The notes beneath the pieces were generated by a model, which ran no database searches, was not told the origin of the DNA, and saw only the letters and a list, made by a program, of their open reading frames with translations. The position numbers and the translations under genes were made by a program. A stretch of DNA of 64,000 nucleotides from Pezicula radicicola (taxonomy: Eukaryota; Ascomycota; Leotiomycetes; Helotiales; Dermateaceae), in the NCBI GenBank assembly GCA_003008705.1, contig PDUO01000016.1, positions 993,975-1,057,974 of the forward strand, written 5' to 3'. Every line of letters begins with the position of its first letter. The stretch's first letter is position 1. This document shows, in pieces, positions 1 through 13,059 of the stretch.

Positions 1-951
1 CTATTATTCGAGCGAGGGATAGAAAATGACGTTTCTTAGTAAAGATTCTTCCGCTCAGTGTTTGTCTTTTCTAGCAGTGACTTCGATAGTCGACCATGAG
101 CGATAGCCTAGAATTTTTGTCGCTTAAAGCACTGTCAAAGATAATTACATATTCACGCTCTATGCTAATGAGCCTACGAATCGCTTACTGCCTGAATTCT
201 GACATATCAACCTCCTTGACTTGAGTAATTCAGTATGGTTCGGTAGGGCATTCATGAACTGTCAGTACAGCTGCCCTCTCCATTTGTAACAATCTTAGTG
301 CACGAGTCACCAAACAACACTTTCCCCAACAACTCAATCACCGGATCCCACACCATCCCCATTCCTAACTATAACACAACTCCACTACTAGCAACATGCC
401 TGAACAATATTACCTAAAGACCCATTCAACCTACAGAATCGAACACAGAAGTCCGCTCGGCATTACTCAATCAAAATAACTATGTTATTGCATTTACATA
501 CCCATTTTCTATTACTAATACAAGCGAGCTAAGGCCAAGAAAGCAAGGTTTACATTTAGATAGAAGGATCGAATAATAGGCACACATTCTAAATCACTTA
601 GTAAGTCAATTAATGTTTCTTATCATGTTCTTTCATAATTTCTTGCCGCGTCCTTTGTTCTCAATGAGCACTCTTTGGTGGACTTATAATACATAAGTAA
701 CCCAGCGCCTTAATTCTCAAATAATAAGAAAAAACTCTAATTCGTACATAGAAATCAGAAATACCGTACGAATCGGCTTGCAAGAGATCATTTTGATTAG
801 GCCAAGTGAGTTACCCAAATCAAGTAAGTTTCCCGAATCAAATGAGTTACTCAAGTCTATCTCTTATGTCTGAACAGAGACCTATTCAAAACGATCTCTT
901 ATAAACCAATTCTTACTTTAAATAGCAAGAATAAAAGCCATTTCTCAACTG
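1..951. other. Gene-free AT-rich stretch
   Basis: No open frame of note and no RNA gene was seen on either strand. The only structure found is the 18-bp tandem repeat at 803-856. Confidence 0.6.
803..856. repeat. 18-bp tandem repeat, three copies
   Basis: Three consecutive 18-bp units, beginning CAAGTGAGTTACCC, CAAGTAAGTTTCCC and CAAATGAGTTACTC, lie head to tail with a few substitutions each. Related AAGTTACTTG/CAAGTAA-type words recur in other AT-rich gaps (near 23165, 26075, 36225). Confidence 0.6.
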
Positions 952-1634
952 TTAATCAGTTTGAGATCCCCCATATTGAAGGTCTTGAGGATTAAAATAT
1001 GAAGAAGTCCAGTCTTGGTCCAACTGCGTACCCAATATCAGTACCCCTGGGTCTCTGTCATTATAGTAACCCAATTCTTGTCCATTGTTCATGAATGATT
1101 GTGATAACCTAGGAGCGTGTAAATCCTCCATTGAAGTCCTCTCGATAGGAGTGCCTTGTTGAGTTTCAGGTCGCATCTTCTGTCGTCGAATTCGTTAGAG
1201 AGTGAGTAGCTTCAGTTGAGCCATCTTCTTCATCAAAACTGGTTTCACTTTCGTCATCATTTTTAATTGGTGATACAGGCTTGCTGGTGTTGCTTTTGTT
1301 GCTGTTATCTGGAAAATCTTCGCCATACGCTGCGGTAGGACATTCATCTACATTCATGGGGGGCACAAGAACCTAAGACTTCCGAAAGAAACAATGACTC
1401 TACAGTTGCAATGGAATCTATGGAATACATAGAGGGAGTAGAATTCATAGAGTGCAGAGAGTCTATAGAGTCTATAGTATCCTCATTTAGACTTGACCCA
1501 AACTTGTTCTTCAGAGAAGTATCGAAACCTCTGTCATTCTTCCCACCTTCTGTGAGATGATTCTGCCAGCCCCCGAACCTCTTTATTCTGAAGTCGTCCA
1601 CCCCAAGATGGTTCATTCTTGAGGCATTATCCAT
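952..1634 (-). CDS. Tentative small acidic, Ser/Thr-rich hypothetical protein
   Basis: Three overlapping open frames can be joined into one phase-consistent model: exons 1634-1373, 1329-1277 and 1179-952, 180 residues. The second intron has a GTATCA donor, a CTAAC branch-like site and a GACAG acceptor. The first donor (GTTCTT) is weak, and the same junction sits on a run of six C, so a frameshifted relic is the main alternative. The product is rich in Ser, Asp, Glu and Asn, with repeated S-I-D-S words near residues 50-75, and has no domain I recognise. Function unknown. Confidence 0.35.
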
Positions 1635-2380
1635 CTGTACTAGCAGTGAGAATTATTCCGGTGTGAACGAGCTACGCAGCTGAGTATGCATCATTAATCG
1701 GTAAAGGTAAATGTAGATCATGCAGAGGGCAATTCTTATTGAGTTTCTTACCAAAATCCGAGGCAAGATCTACCTCCTTGAATTCCCAGGAGTGATCGAA
1801 TGCAAAAACAGAACAGAAAACCCTTGCCTGTCTTTGTATCTCAGTATTTGCAATGCATCAAGTGTGCTTTGGGCAAGGCCTTCTTGCGCATCGCCCTCAT
1901 GCGCATGTCTTATATTCTGGAGATTTGCAATTGTACAACCATAATTATTTACCTCTAACCTCTAGAATAATAGTTCTCGTTCCTCACATTGAGTAATTAA
2001 TTGCCTGTCGATTCATCTCGAGCAAAAGGCTCTTAAACTCTGCTCTGTTTCTAGGACTCCTCGGGCTAAAATTATGCGGATTTCTTACCAGATTATACTC
2101 GCCGTAGATGCTTATACTCTCATTTTGTGGTATAGAATAAATAATACAGCTTATGGTTTCTTTTTTGTCTAAAAGAAAGGCTTCATCGAGGTCGCACCCG
2201 AGTTGGAAACAAGGAGCGCCAGGCCAGCCCCTTAATAAGCGAGGTTAGTTGGGCTTCGCTTAAACACGCACCAAAATTTCAAGCGCGAGCGCTAAAAAAA
2301 AAAGCAAAAAATTTAAGATAACATGAACGCAGCAGTCACAATGAAAAGGAAAAAAAACCAAAAAAGAAGATAATTCATTA
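1635..2380. other. Intergenic stretch downstream of tRNA-Gln
   Basis: No convincing gene. The 74-codon frame near 1720 lacks any recognisable feature. The A-rich stretch at about 2351-2365 reads as T runs on the minus strand and serves as the Pol III terminator of the tRNA. Confidence 0.5.
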
Positions 2381-2482
2381 GGTCGTACCCGGGCTCGAAC
2401 CGGGGATTCGGGAAAATCAGATTAATCTGAATGATCTTGATATTATCAAAATCCCACGTGCTAACCGCTACACTATACAACC
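2381..2482 (-). tRNA. tRNA-Gln (anticodon UUG) with intron
   Basis: On the minus strand a complete cloverleaf can be drawn. The acceptor is GGTTGTA pairing with TACGACC, the D arm is GTG/CAC, the anticodon stem is TGGGA/TCCCG, and the T arm is CCCGG-TTCGAGC-CCGGG. The anticodon loop begins TTTTGA, giving anticodon TTG. A 31-nt intron follows the base after the anticodon, the canonical position. An intron TATCAA can pair with TTGATA of the anticodon loop, as in normal pre-tRNA. T runs follow at the 3' end. No CCA is encoded, as expected for a eukaryotic gene. Confidence 0.93.
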
Positions 2483-2699
2483 ATGTTTTGTTGGTTTGAT
2501 GTCTGGATTTTACTTATTACAGTAATTATAGCTCATTGTGGAGAGCTTCTCCAACCGCAGCGATAAGCGAACCCCTATTTCGCGGCATCTGCCTTAACAT
2601 GATTCAGCTTGAATCAATTTGTATTTTTATGTTTTCTTAGAAATTTACCTTTATTGTATTAAAAACATATACTATTAACGTTCGACACATGGGATACTA

Positions 2700-3770
2700 C
2701 AGCCATCATGATATTCCGTGCTCTTAGATGCCTTGACTGCATGGTTACCATCTTACGACAGTGTGCACCCCCTGGTTTTCTCAGAGGCAATAAGAAATAT
2801 ATCATTCCCTCCCCAGCTTCAATTCAGCGATGCATTACGAGAGGAGTTTTTGGACACATCTTCTGTTCTGCGCGGATGTCACGACGCTGGACTTTTCAAG
2901 ATGGTACAATGGTTCAAAAATGGATTGTCTAGTATGAGAACGGTCTCTTAGACATCGATGAAGCCTCTCCGCTGCATCCATCTGAAAAATCGAATAGAGA
3001 CTCTATGGAGCAAGTCCAGCAGGACATAGAGAAATAGTATCACGAGATGCTGTAGCTCCAAGTCCCAGTGTGAAATCACTTTGCACCACGCAAGGTATAT
3101 CCGCTACCTCCTCCTCACATTTCGTTGCTGGTTGTTTGGAATAATCTTTGCCTGTGTACAACAAAAGAGAAGGACGATTTGATTTCCATTGTTGCTATAA
3201 TGCTGAGACTTCACTCGAGTGAGCTCTAAGAGATTCCTCCTGAGCTACACCTCGGTGATATTCCATGCTCAACAGCAGCTACCTCTAGCCCTTCTCTTTT
3301 GTGAGCAGGAAGAGACAACTACCTAGAGAGAGATAGTATGTTTGCTGCCTTCGACTATTGAGGACCAACCCAACGGCAAGGTTGGAGGTTTCACGCGAAG
3401 ACGCTCAGTAGAGGAAATTTTCTTTACCTTTAAATGTTCATATGTCCGACGTTTCTATATGATCAATATTTTATGGAACGGAGCGCCTACTTCGTCTTAC
3501 TGACCGCATTGGGAACGATTCAAGCGTGGTTGGGAGCGTGGTGATATGGCAAAAAGAGAGACTCGGGAAGTGATGACGAAGATCGCCAAGGTTCTATTGC
3601 TGCTGGTTTATAAAATTACTGCTAGAACTTTGCAGAATTTGGATCGAATTTCCGCTTTCAGTGTACGGCAAGGAAGCCTGCGGGTAGGATTAGGCCGTGC
3701 TTGGCATGCTGATGCGCAGAATCTGCCTGTTGATGATTTAGGAAGATGAGGGTTGGAATGTAGATTTCGT
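2700..3770 (+). pseudogene. Relic of an unidentified protein gene
   Basis: Coding-like sequence runs in shifting frames. A first block (about 2718-2935) reads as an amphipathic stretch with W-L-P-S-Y and W-F-K-N-G. A second block (about 2940-3110), in another frame with stops, contains E-A-S-P-L-H-P-S and V-N-H-F-A-P-R-K. Weaker fragments continue to about 3750. The frame changes and stops suggest a decayed gene. I do not recognise the family, and chance open frames cannot be excluded. Confidence 0.3.
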
Positions 3771-4898
3771 TCAAATTAGGACTCGGGTGTAAGAACCAGA
3801 TATTCTATTGGAATTATTCCTATGCACAGCTAATACCAGTATAACAGTACCAAGAATACAGGTTACCCAACAAAAAATGCTTAATCAAAGTTGCGTGGGA
3901 CGCAACTAGAGAAGAGCGGTATTTTAGCGAGGGATTCATGAATTAAGCGATTCATGAACTTGTTGGCACAGATGTGAACTTATGGATGACTTAAAAGAGC
4001 ACGTTGGTTTTTCCTTTCTTTTTCATCTTGTCATTATGCCCTTATGAGCCATTGCTGCAAAAACAGAATAAGGGATACAGATTTCCCAACAACTTTCCCC
4101 AAACTAAAGTTACGTAGGAAATGAAGCTGCAAGAAATGTACATATTGGCGTCATGTTAATTCCTATCACTTACCGAAGTCTACCTCCAGAGTCTACCCAG
4201 ATATTTCCATCATGCTAATATACATAGTACTTAAAGTCTACAGAATCTCCTACTAATCTCAAGTATATTAAGTGCCAAAAAGTATAAATAACAAGAAGAG
4301 TCTGCGTGACAACAGATACTTTAGCCGCTAGGAATGTAGAAGGATATTTCATAGAACAATACAAGCACTTAGCCTCTTAATTCTTAAATCTTTATTCTAA
4401 AGTTGAGATATATTGTTGTCATGTCTTGTGTAGTTGTTACTTAGCGGTCACGGCGAAACAAAATACAAGCTCAAAAATCCAATAATATTGCTGAATAGTG
4501 TGAGTTATTATATAGCCTCTAGTTACGTGTGTTAAATCAGTTGGGCAAACACAATCAGGTCTGTATGTAGACATTACCGGGATTTTATAGCGCTCCAATC
4601 TTAACCTAAAGGTACCTATATAATACACGTTTTATCAGAGGACTACGGAACGGATAAAAAGACAAAAAGAATAGCAGTTAAAAGTCTGCGTCTTATTCGC
4701 TCAGGACTAGTTTCAACAGGCAAGCCTTGCTTCCAGTGCAATTTCAATTGTTCATTTCATTGAACTGCCTTCTGTTTGTTGGTATATGTAGTCTATGTAT
4801 AGAGAATCTGGGCATTTGGTATTCAAAGCCCCGAGGCGATATCTAGCCCTTTTTGTACATAGCCCCTCCAGTCCCAGCCTAAAAGTTAGTTAGTACAT
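3771..4898. other. Gene-free stretch downstream of the SDR gene
   Basis: AT-rich sequence with no supported gene. A pair of near-identical ATTCATGAA words at 3934-3958 is the only local repeat noticed. Confidence 0.55.
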
Positions 4899-5959
4899 CT
4901 ATGACTTCTTGTGCATGACAGTAGCAGCGGCCTGCTTAAGTTAGTCTGACTCGACCCACGGAATTGTCAAAGAAAGGATCGTAGGCTTACCTGGTGGTTG
5001 GGGAAGATCAGTGTATCGGCGATAACAACGTTCTCTCTCCGTCCGACAGTGAATACAATAACCTCGGCGATATCGTCAGGAGTCAAGGGCTCACAACCAC
5101 TAGAAAAGTCAGCCAGATTCTTCTTTAGAAGCTTTAAAAACATACGCATAGACAGCATCGGCCTTCGCCTTATCACCATAAAATCTAACGACAGAGAAGT
5201 TGGTCTCGACCTGACCAGGATCAATCTCGATGATTCTAATTCTCGTAGCAACCAACTCTTTTCTTAAGGAGTCAGTGAAGCTTCGAATAGCCGCCTTAGT
5301 AGCACAGTATATGCTTCCTCCAATATATGGCTCTCTGCCAGCAATACTACCGATGTTCACAATATCTCCAGCTCCGCCGTCTGGTCGCTTCTTGAAAATC
5401 GGTAAAATGGCTTGGGTCATGTTGATAAGTCCAGTAACGTTGGTGGCAAACATGATATTGATATCCTCCTCTGCGATCTCTGGTGCCTTCGCAACGCCCT
5501 TGACAAGTCCGCTGTATCCAGTAAGTATCACCCTTGAAATCGCGACCAGTATACGTACGCATTGTTGACCAGAATATCAATTTCTCTCCACTCCTCAGGC
5601 AAGCTTGATACAAAGCCCCGAATCTCTTCTGGGACGCTGACATCCAACTTGACTGGCAGAACCTTAACTCCCTCTCCAACGTCCTTCTTGATCTCCTCCG
5701 CAAGCTGCTTCAATTCGTCAATTCGTCTTGCAGTAAGAATGAGTCGCAGATTCTTGGGCGATGTGCGGGCGAATTCGATGGCTGTACTCTTTCCGATTCC
5801 TGAAGATGCGCCGGTGATGACGATGGTCTTGCCCTCGAGGCGTTTAGACATTGCCGAGGAAGCCATGCTTCGGAAGTTATGTTTACGGAGCGCAAAGGAC
5901 TTTCTGCTAAGAGGTTTCGTAGGTCGAAGGAATTGTAGACTTGTTCGCAGAGAGAGCAT
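4899..5959 (-). CDS. Short-chain dehydrogenase/reductase, YMR226C (YdfG)-like
   Basis: NADP-dependent classical SDR. The family (yeast YMR226C, bacterial YdfG) oxidises L-allo-threonine, serine and related 3-hydroxy acids. Exons are 5959-5559, 5511-5146, 5099-4991 and 4931-4899; all phases agree and the product is 302 residues. Visible motifs are the cofactor loop TGASSGIG (49-56), NNAG (132-135, created by splicing) and catalytic Ser189, Tyr202 and Lys206 (YxxxK), followed by DPGQVETNF. Introns carry GTACGT, GTATGT and GTAAGC donors; the last has a GACTAAC branch site. The first 31 residues are Arg/Lys-rich without acidic residues and could be a mitochondrial leader. Starting at Met32 (base 5866) gives 271 residues, close to the yeast protein length, so both starts are plausible. 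Confidence 0.92.
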
Positions 5960-6929
5960 TCGTTACTGGTAGGGCAAGAGTGGTGAAGAATTGATCAGAG
6001 TGAGTCTGTGGATATTGTAGATGTCGTGATGACCAAGAGTGGAGGAGTGCCCCTCGTTGAAGCTCCTCGGGAAATCTCTTTTCCGACCAAGAGCTCCGGC
6101 AAGCCGAACTGAGGTGTGTGAGATATCAGAATCTCAACATCAATCTTATGGACACAATAATGGTCTAAAGGTACTCACCCTGAGGAAGAAACCTTTGCCC
6201 TCCCTGTTGTTTCTTATCATCAATAAATAGTAATTCTAATAATATTCCGGCCTTCTCTGCTTTTCCGATAGCTAGTCTAGCTGCCAGCATTCCAATAAAA
6301 GCCAAAAAAAAAAGGAATAATCCGGAAATATATAGTACCACTTTATCAGTGACTTATCTATCTTCAAACACTGATTTTGATTGAAAGCCCCTAATCTCCC
6401 ATAGAATCTCGTCGTTAGCTGGCTTTTCTGCCCACACTATCTCCTCGCTTATAGCTTAAGCCCGTCCGATATTAGAAAAGACAGCACAACTGTTCGAATA
6501 TACAATCCAAAAAAATACGTTAAACTAACCTTTAGTTTATTAGTCTAAACTACTAACCCTTAGGTAACCTGTGTTCCACGTATCTAATTACTGTTAAGTT
6601 ATATGTCTCTTAAGTTTCTGAAATCTACAAGTTGTAAGTAAGCAATCATAGACTACTAGTGGCGCTACAGCCCCTTACGTTTTTACCCTTGGATTAGGCA
6701 ACTGAAAACCTTATAGTATGAGAATGATGTAAAGAGTTGAAATGGCTACAGTGAAGGACATTACCAGCACAGAAGACTGATATAACTGGTAAATTAATAT
6801 ACGGAAGATCAGCTTTTGCAGGTCTGGTAGAAAGTCCTAGGAAATTGGGCAAACAATACATCCTCAGTTTTTGGAGATGACCAACCATATCATAAGATCT
6901 GAGCCGATCTGATTTGCGCTTCAACACTA
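5960..6929. other. Intergenic region between SDR and helicase relic
   Basis: Contains the SDR promoter (immediately above 5959) and then AT-rich sequence. No gene is supported; the open frame at 6694-6927 on the minus strand shows no family features. Confidence 0.5.
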
Positions 6930-9900
6930 TCTCTAACGTTCAAGAAGCCCGGGCTTGATATCGGTGTGGAAGAGATCCTTAACAATCCTACTATTAACAT
7001 CCAATTGCATCTTCAGAGTAGATAATTCTAGCTAGCAATGCAAATTAATCAAGTGTCCTTTAGTCAATGCACTACTTGTCAACAAGTCGTGGTTTTTGTT
7101 CAGAAGACTTTTGCTCCACGAAAGATGATGCAGCCAATTATGTTTTCGGAATCACCAAACAGGAGAACAATTTTGCCATTTCATTGCAGATGTCGGATCA
7201 AATTGCGGTTGTTAGTGAGAGGATTAGCCAGGGCATTCGTGATATCTGGAATCTCGAGACAATACACTTCCAGGCACATGTGTCACCGAGCACATGGTGT
7301 TCCGTGGAGCCAAAACAGAAGTCTCCTAAAAAGGAGGTCTATATTACCATTGATATCAATATATACGGCGGAAGAGATATCAAGAACGCCGTCGGAAATA
7401 TCATATCGTCTGCTTAGTTGTATCTACAGCATCCGGAGTTCAAGGAACCAGGTTGTGAATATGATAACCCTCACTTTGTTTCAATACCTACCGTACAACC
7501 TAATTTAGCGAATCCCTCGATTGACAAGGCAACTAATCGAAGCCGAACCTCCAAAAAATGACTATCAAAACGAAATCGCTGTGGTCTTCAACTCCCTGAC
7601 GCGGGTTAGAGGTCTTAAGGGGCTGAATGCAGATATAAGAATTATAATACTCCCTCTCTGGTACGTTTTAAATCTGCTCAGTCAAAACACCAAGATCATC
7701 ACCGGCTACTTGTTTGTAGAGCATTTGTAAGAACTCCTACTAAGGCAATTCTCCCAGTCATCAGAAGGAAGCTCTGGATTTCTTGGCACAGCGAGAGTTT
7801 GGACCGGTCCCAAAACTCTTTGCGCTTTGGAGGGAAGTGCAGACTGATACTACAGGTGATGCTTGGTAAGGCTCGATGTTTCCTTTACTGAACCTTTCTG
7901 TGGACGACCATTACTAATTACGTACTCAATCTTAGTTTCGAGCATATTATCACTGGTTCAAGACTCCAGTCTGTCCAAAATGAGACTGGAGGTGGCATAT
8001 TAGCCGATGATATGGGCCTAGGGAGAACTCTTACCTGTCTTGCCACGGTGGTCAGAACTGCGCAAATATCATATACAATTCAAGAAAAGCAAGAAGACGC
8101 AATACAAACTCGAATATATGCCGCTCGTGCTACATTATTCATTGTCCCATCGCACAGCAAGTCAAACAAAGTATAAATTTATCAATAATTGACACTCGCA
8201 CTAAAATTCCTAACACTGATAAACAGTTGGACGCGAGAAATACACATGTGAGATTTAATCACTGGGATATGCCTAATCCTTTACTAAATGAGATCCAGGC
8301 ACGTTTACGGGGGCCTACAAACTTATATCTAGTATCTACTATGGTCGAGGGCGTGAGACAGATCCGGAGGTCCTTGCTAAGGCAGATGTCGTGTTTAATA
8401 CTTACCACACGGTTTTGACGGAAGGCCTCAAAAGCGATAGTGTCTTGTTTCAAATTACATGGTTTCGAATCGTGCTTGATGAAGGTGAGTAGTGTTGTCC
8501 TAGTATAAAGTAGATGTTGCGGAGAAAAGTAGTTAACTAATGGGGCTTTTTTCCAGCTCATTTCATCCGAAGTACTAAATTGTATCAGACAGCATAAGAC
8601 TAAATGCCAAGCTACGTTGGTGCTTGACAGGAACTCCTGTACAGAATAAGTTAGAAGACATCAGTTCGCTGATTTCATTCCTCTGCATACCTCTGCTCGA
8701 TACAGCACCCGCCTTCAAGAAGTATGTCATAGACCCTCTGATAAAGGGAACTGGAGCAGGCTCAGAAAGCTTACGCATACTGCTTGACTCCATGCCTACG
8801 ATGATCAAAATGTTTATTAGATCTTCCTGATATAGAGGCCAAAGACCGAATTCTTGCGTTCTCGGATGCAGAAATGGAGCAATACAGAGCAGCCGAACTT
8901 GACATGTCGAAAATGATCAAGCAACAGGCAAACCTTGAGAATTCAAAGAAAAGATACCTTGGAATTTTTCAACTGGAGATACAACTACGCCGAATATGTA
9001 ACCGTGGAACATTTCAAAAGCCCTTAGCAAGTTTTGATGAAGACCTATATGGCAACCCAAAATCCGGCTCAGCTACACCATAATCGAATAAAGATGCTCA
9101 GCGTGACTTTTGTGAGCGCCACATGCCCCGTTCAGTACTTGGTAACCGGCTATTTGATGGCCATTTCACAGTTTGCGGCCACCTACTATGCTCAAAATGT
9201 CTCCCTAAGTTTGAGCGAAAGGTCGCCATAGCAAAAGATGAGACCGGTCTCCAGTGTCCACTGTGCCAGGCTCGATTGGATGGAGATTATCTTCAGACTG
9301 AAAGCATAGCACCCGCAGACTATTTTAAAGAAAACGGTGTGTTATCCAAAGTCCTTGGTCTTCTTGAGGATATTGAGAACAACACTAGCAAAGGGAAGAG
9401 GTACGTCTTGCCTAAACTCACTCAAAGTAAATAGTAGTTTCCTAAAATGTTTCAATATTATATTTTCTGGCTGGACGAAATCCTTGGATCTCATAGTGCG
9501 TCTCCTCACATCCCTTGAAATACTCTTCGAGCGTATAGACGGTTCTTGCTCCGTAGCTGAAAGGAATAGAACCCTTGATATCTTTCGGAAGACCTCTGCG
9601 GCCCAGATCTTAATAATACCTACTGGAATCGGAGCTGTTGGGTTCATTTCCCCTACATGAAGAGTGACAGAACAGAGCTAATTTAACATAGACTTAATTT
9701 AGCCGTTGCGAATTTCGTATATATCCTAGAACCACAGTGGAATCCAATGGTTGAGAGCCAAACTATTGCGCGTGTATCCCGGCTGGGTCAGAAGAAGAAA
9801 GTTTCCATCATTCGTTACACTATAAAAAGCACAGTTGAAGAAGTAGGAGATTCCACATTGTTCCATAAGTTTATGCTAATATGTCTTAGGCTGTGCGATC

Positions 9901-9967
9901 TCAACAAATTAGGAAACTGGCGCTTGCAGACGTTGCTTGGCGCAATGATACGCCGGAGGCTTTATGA
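6930..9967 (+). pseudogene. SNF2-family helicase with RING (Rad5/HLTF-like), decayed
   Basis: Order of recognisable blocks: an N-terminal region with P-E-F-K-E-P-G and E-Y-D-N-P-H-F (about 7430-7480); HQKEALDFLAQR (about 7760); the ATP-binding loop GGILADDMGLGRT (about 7990-8030); V-L-D-E-A-H (motif II, about 8470-8560); L-T-G-T-P-V-Q-N (motif III, about 8630); RING C-G-H-L-L-C-S-K-C with C-P-L-C (about 9175-9270); and motif VI ARVSRLGQ (about 9770). It ends at a TGA at 9965-9967. Damage: an in-frame TAG near 7415, frameshifts near 7510, 8600 and 9100, and Arg in place of the Walker A Lys. Intron remnants survive, for example GTAAGG...CTTAG near 7866-7935 and GTAGGA...CTTAG near 9843-9890. 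Known relatives remodel chromatin or act in DNA repair; this copy is unlikely to. Confidence 0.85.
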
Positions 9968-12900
9968 TATAGTCGTGTCACTATGCCTATCTCCCTCCAG
10001 TCCCACTGTAGCCTACTGCTGCCCCGCTTCTTAGTAGCTCTTACTATGTACAACAGTCAGGAGTGTGACATGGTGTCAATTGTATTAAGAACCGTTGCCA
10101 TTCAACCTCCTGCCGCCAATACCCATGCCATTCTCAATGCACCACCACGACGCATCCTAACCAACACGACCAGATCTTTCTTCTACACCGGAAAACTAGT
10201 CTCCTTACGCTACACAGTTTCACTTACCTGCCTGTAAAAACTACATATCTTACAGATTGACACCTTCCTACCCTTGCCACTGCTAGTACTGTGGTGACAG
10301 GGCTAAGGAGACAAGATGTTGATAGTGACTGTTAGTTCAAAAGATCACAGGCAGATAAGCGGGAGATAGATAGACGGGTACATAGGAAGATGTAAAGAAT
10401 ATATAAAGATATCTATCTACTCTAAATTACTAAATCTTGAGCCTTTGCCTGTCGCTATAGGCAACAACATGTACTATGTCTTGCAACTCTATATCCTTGC
10501 ACTTGTTTGCAAAAAGCGCCCTAAGCTAGATAGGATACTAAAACAAATTACATACCACTATAACGATACATTACTAGCACTTTACTAATTGATTTAAATT
10601 GCAATATAGACGAGCTGATTCATATATACCTTATTATACCTAGAAAGAAGTAAGAAGAGACAGACATCTCTATGCTCGTAATGGTACACTAAAACGAATT
10701 GGGAGAGAAAACAAGAAGTTAGCTACTGCTCTATAAGAGGTCTCGAAGGAAAAGCAAGCATAGACACAGATCTATATCTACCCTCTTTAGTCCTACTCTA
10801 TCTCTTCTTAAAGCACCTTTATATTAATGGAGTCCTCGCTTAATTTAATAATTTCGGGTGTATTATTCGAAAGAGTTATAAGTATCTTAGGTAGGAAGGA
10901 TATATACATTAATCGTTCCATACGTAACCAACTAACCAACTTGTCTTTCCAGTTTATTGAAGCGCAGTTCCTTATCAAGTTTACAAGCAGCTACAATACA
11001 AAAAAAGACCTAATACAACCCCAGAATGCAACTACGAAATATCGATTCTCTGCAAAATTAAGCGAAGGCCTAGCTAGAACAACTCGTTAGAAGTCTGCGT
11101 CGAGGACCATGGAGCACACTGTAATTAATCCTATAGGAGCGGATATAGAAAGTGCTGGTGAAGTAAGTCAATAGCTTCCAGCGATATCAGTAGCGAGGTA
11201 GGATTTTGGTGAAGGTTTTAGGGCTCAGATGAGGCTGTTTCCAGTGTGTTAGTGATTGGATTTTATTGTTGGGAATGGGATTTTAAGGGGAGAGGGCTCA
11301 CCTAGAGGGATGTGTGAAGGGTAGCAACTAGAAGTTCGTTATTTGTTATCAAGATGTTACAGCGTGGAATCGCACATGTCTACATGCGTCTTTAGGAGTG
11401 TGGTGAATAGAATACTTATATAACTTATGTTCGTTCTAAGTCTGTACTCGCTTATCTATTATATATTTCCCCTCGAGCTCTCTTTTCTCTTTATAGGACG
11501 CATAATGCAACTCTTGCAATACATATTGCTCTATATAATTAAAACTATTTATTATTTCATATTTTGTTTTAGGTATTTTACTTACTATTTTTGTATCTAT
11601 TATTAAACTTTGTTATTTAGTCTTTTCTTGTACAGTACTCTAAGTCTTCCTTAGTATAAGATGTGCCCCCTTCCTATTCTACAAATATGCCTGATCAATC
11701 TAACTTACTAAGTTTAGTAGTCCAACATTCTCTTGCATTGAAAGTCATACCATTGTTGTTTGTTCTATTCTTACTAATGGTCTCTATATCCCCTTTATCC
11801 CACCCCATCTACCTTGCCTATCTTGTCAAGAAACTTCTTTTGTCTACGACGCTATTGACACCTATATCTCACTTCCTGTAAGGTAGCAAATGACATGCTT
11901 TCTATCTATGTATGGGTAAGTAATGATTTGCAAGTGACTCCTTAAAACACATAACATATTGAACTAAGCGTTGCAGCGTAATGTTCTTACTAAATCAACT
12001 TATTTCTTAAAACTCGAATAGTATCTTACTGCCTTGCCCACTAAAACAGCTAGCAGGTACAAAAACGCTCAGCAACCAATTAACTAGTAATTCAAATTAA
12101 GTGATTATAGCTACCGCGATACTGTCTCAACATAGCACAAGCTTCTCGAGACTCAAGATTGCCAGCAGTTATGTTCTACTCTTCAGACTCAAGGTACCTT
12201 CAATTAGGAGGAAATGTTTCATATTTAAATAAGTGCTAGAATAGCTACCACCAACACTATTCACTCACCTCAATCCTAAAAACGTCCACAATTCCTTCCC
12301 GTCTCGTCAAGTGTTACAGAAGAGGCGCCAAAGCAGAAATTCAAGTGTAAATGCTAATATTAGTCCATGGCGCATTAAATCTAAGCATATTATTAAGGCA
12401 AGTTCCGAAAGCAAAGCTACAAGAATACTCCATCCTATGAATAGTAATATATACTATTGTGGATATTTCTTCATCATCTAAGATAATCGTTAAACGTCAA
12501 CAACATATCCGTTCTCACAATAGCTTTACATTCAGTTCCCATTCTCACAGGTGACTTGTCCTCCTTCCCATCTTGTATCGCAGTCTCTAGATCGAGGACT
12601 AGACTCCTCAAAGCCAGTTTCCTTCTCAATAACCAACCATTGTATCGCTAGTCCTCTTTAACAAAATCGAACTCGAGCCTCAAAAGGTAGAAGCTGTAAC
12701 TATACTAGTAGAAATAGTCCTCTCGATTCTCCAACAGTGCAACACTGAAGTTGCAACACCCTCGTACGTTACTATTCGTGAATATTAACAAGTATTACTT
12801 CCCACCAAGTCGCATTCCTTATAACCCACTTATACCATCCTTCAAAAACAAAACGATAAACCTTCATTACACACTTCCCCATCCTCATCAAATCCATCCC

Positions 12901-13059
12901 TCACCGACACTTCAAAATCAAATACCCAATAAAACATAGTCCATCCATCATTGAAATTTCCAATATCAGAATTCCAAATCATTCACCGAGACTCCGTCCT
13001 CATATCCTTATACTTCGTACGATCTTCACAAATACAACCAAATAAAGCGATCTGGTTAA
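9968..13059. other. AT-rich gene-free block
   Basis: About 3 kb with no supported gene. A coding-like relic may lie near 10950-11110 (words such as N-I-D-S-L-Q-N and R-S-L-R-R-G-P-W in broken frames), but it is too short to name. Composition fits old, mutated repeat DNA. Confidence 0.5.

Noticed and set aside
803..856. Short direct repeats considered as a CRISPR array
   Set aside because: Units are contiguous without spacers and the genome is eukaryotic; this is a simple tandem repeat.
10827..11090. Open frame in the AT-rich block, considered as a transposon relic
   Set aside because: No reverse transcriptase, integrase or transposase motif could be read in any frame.
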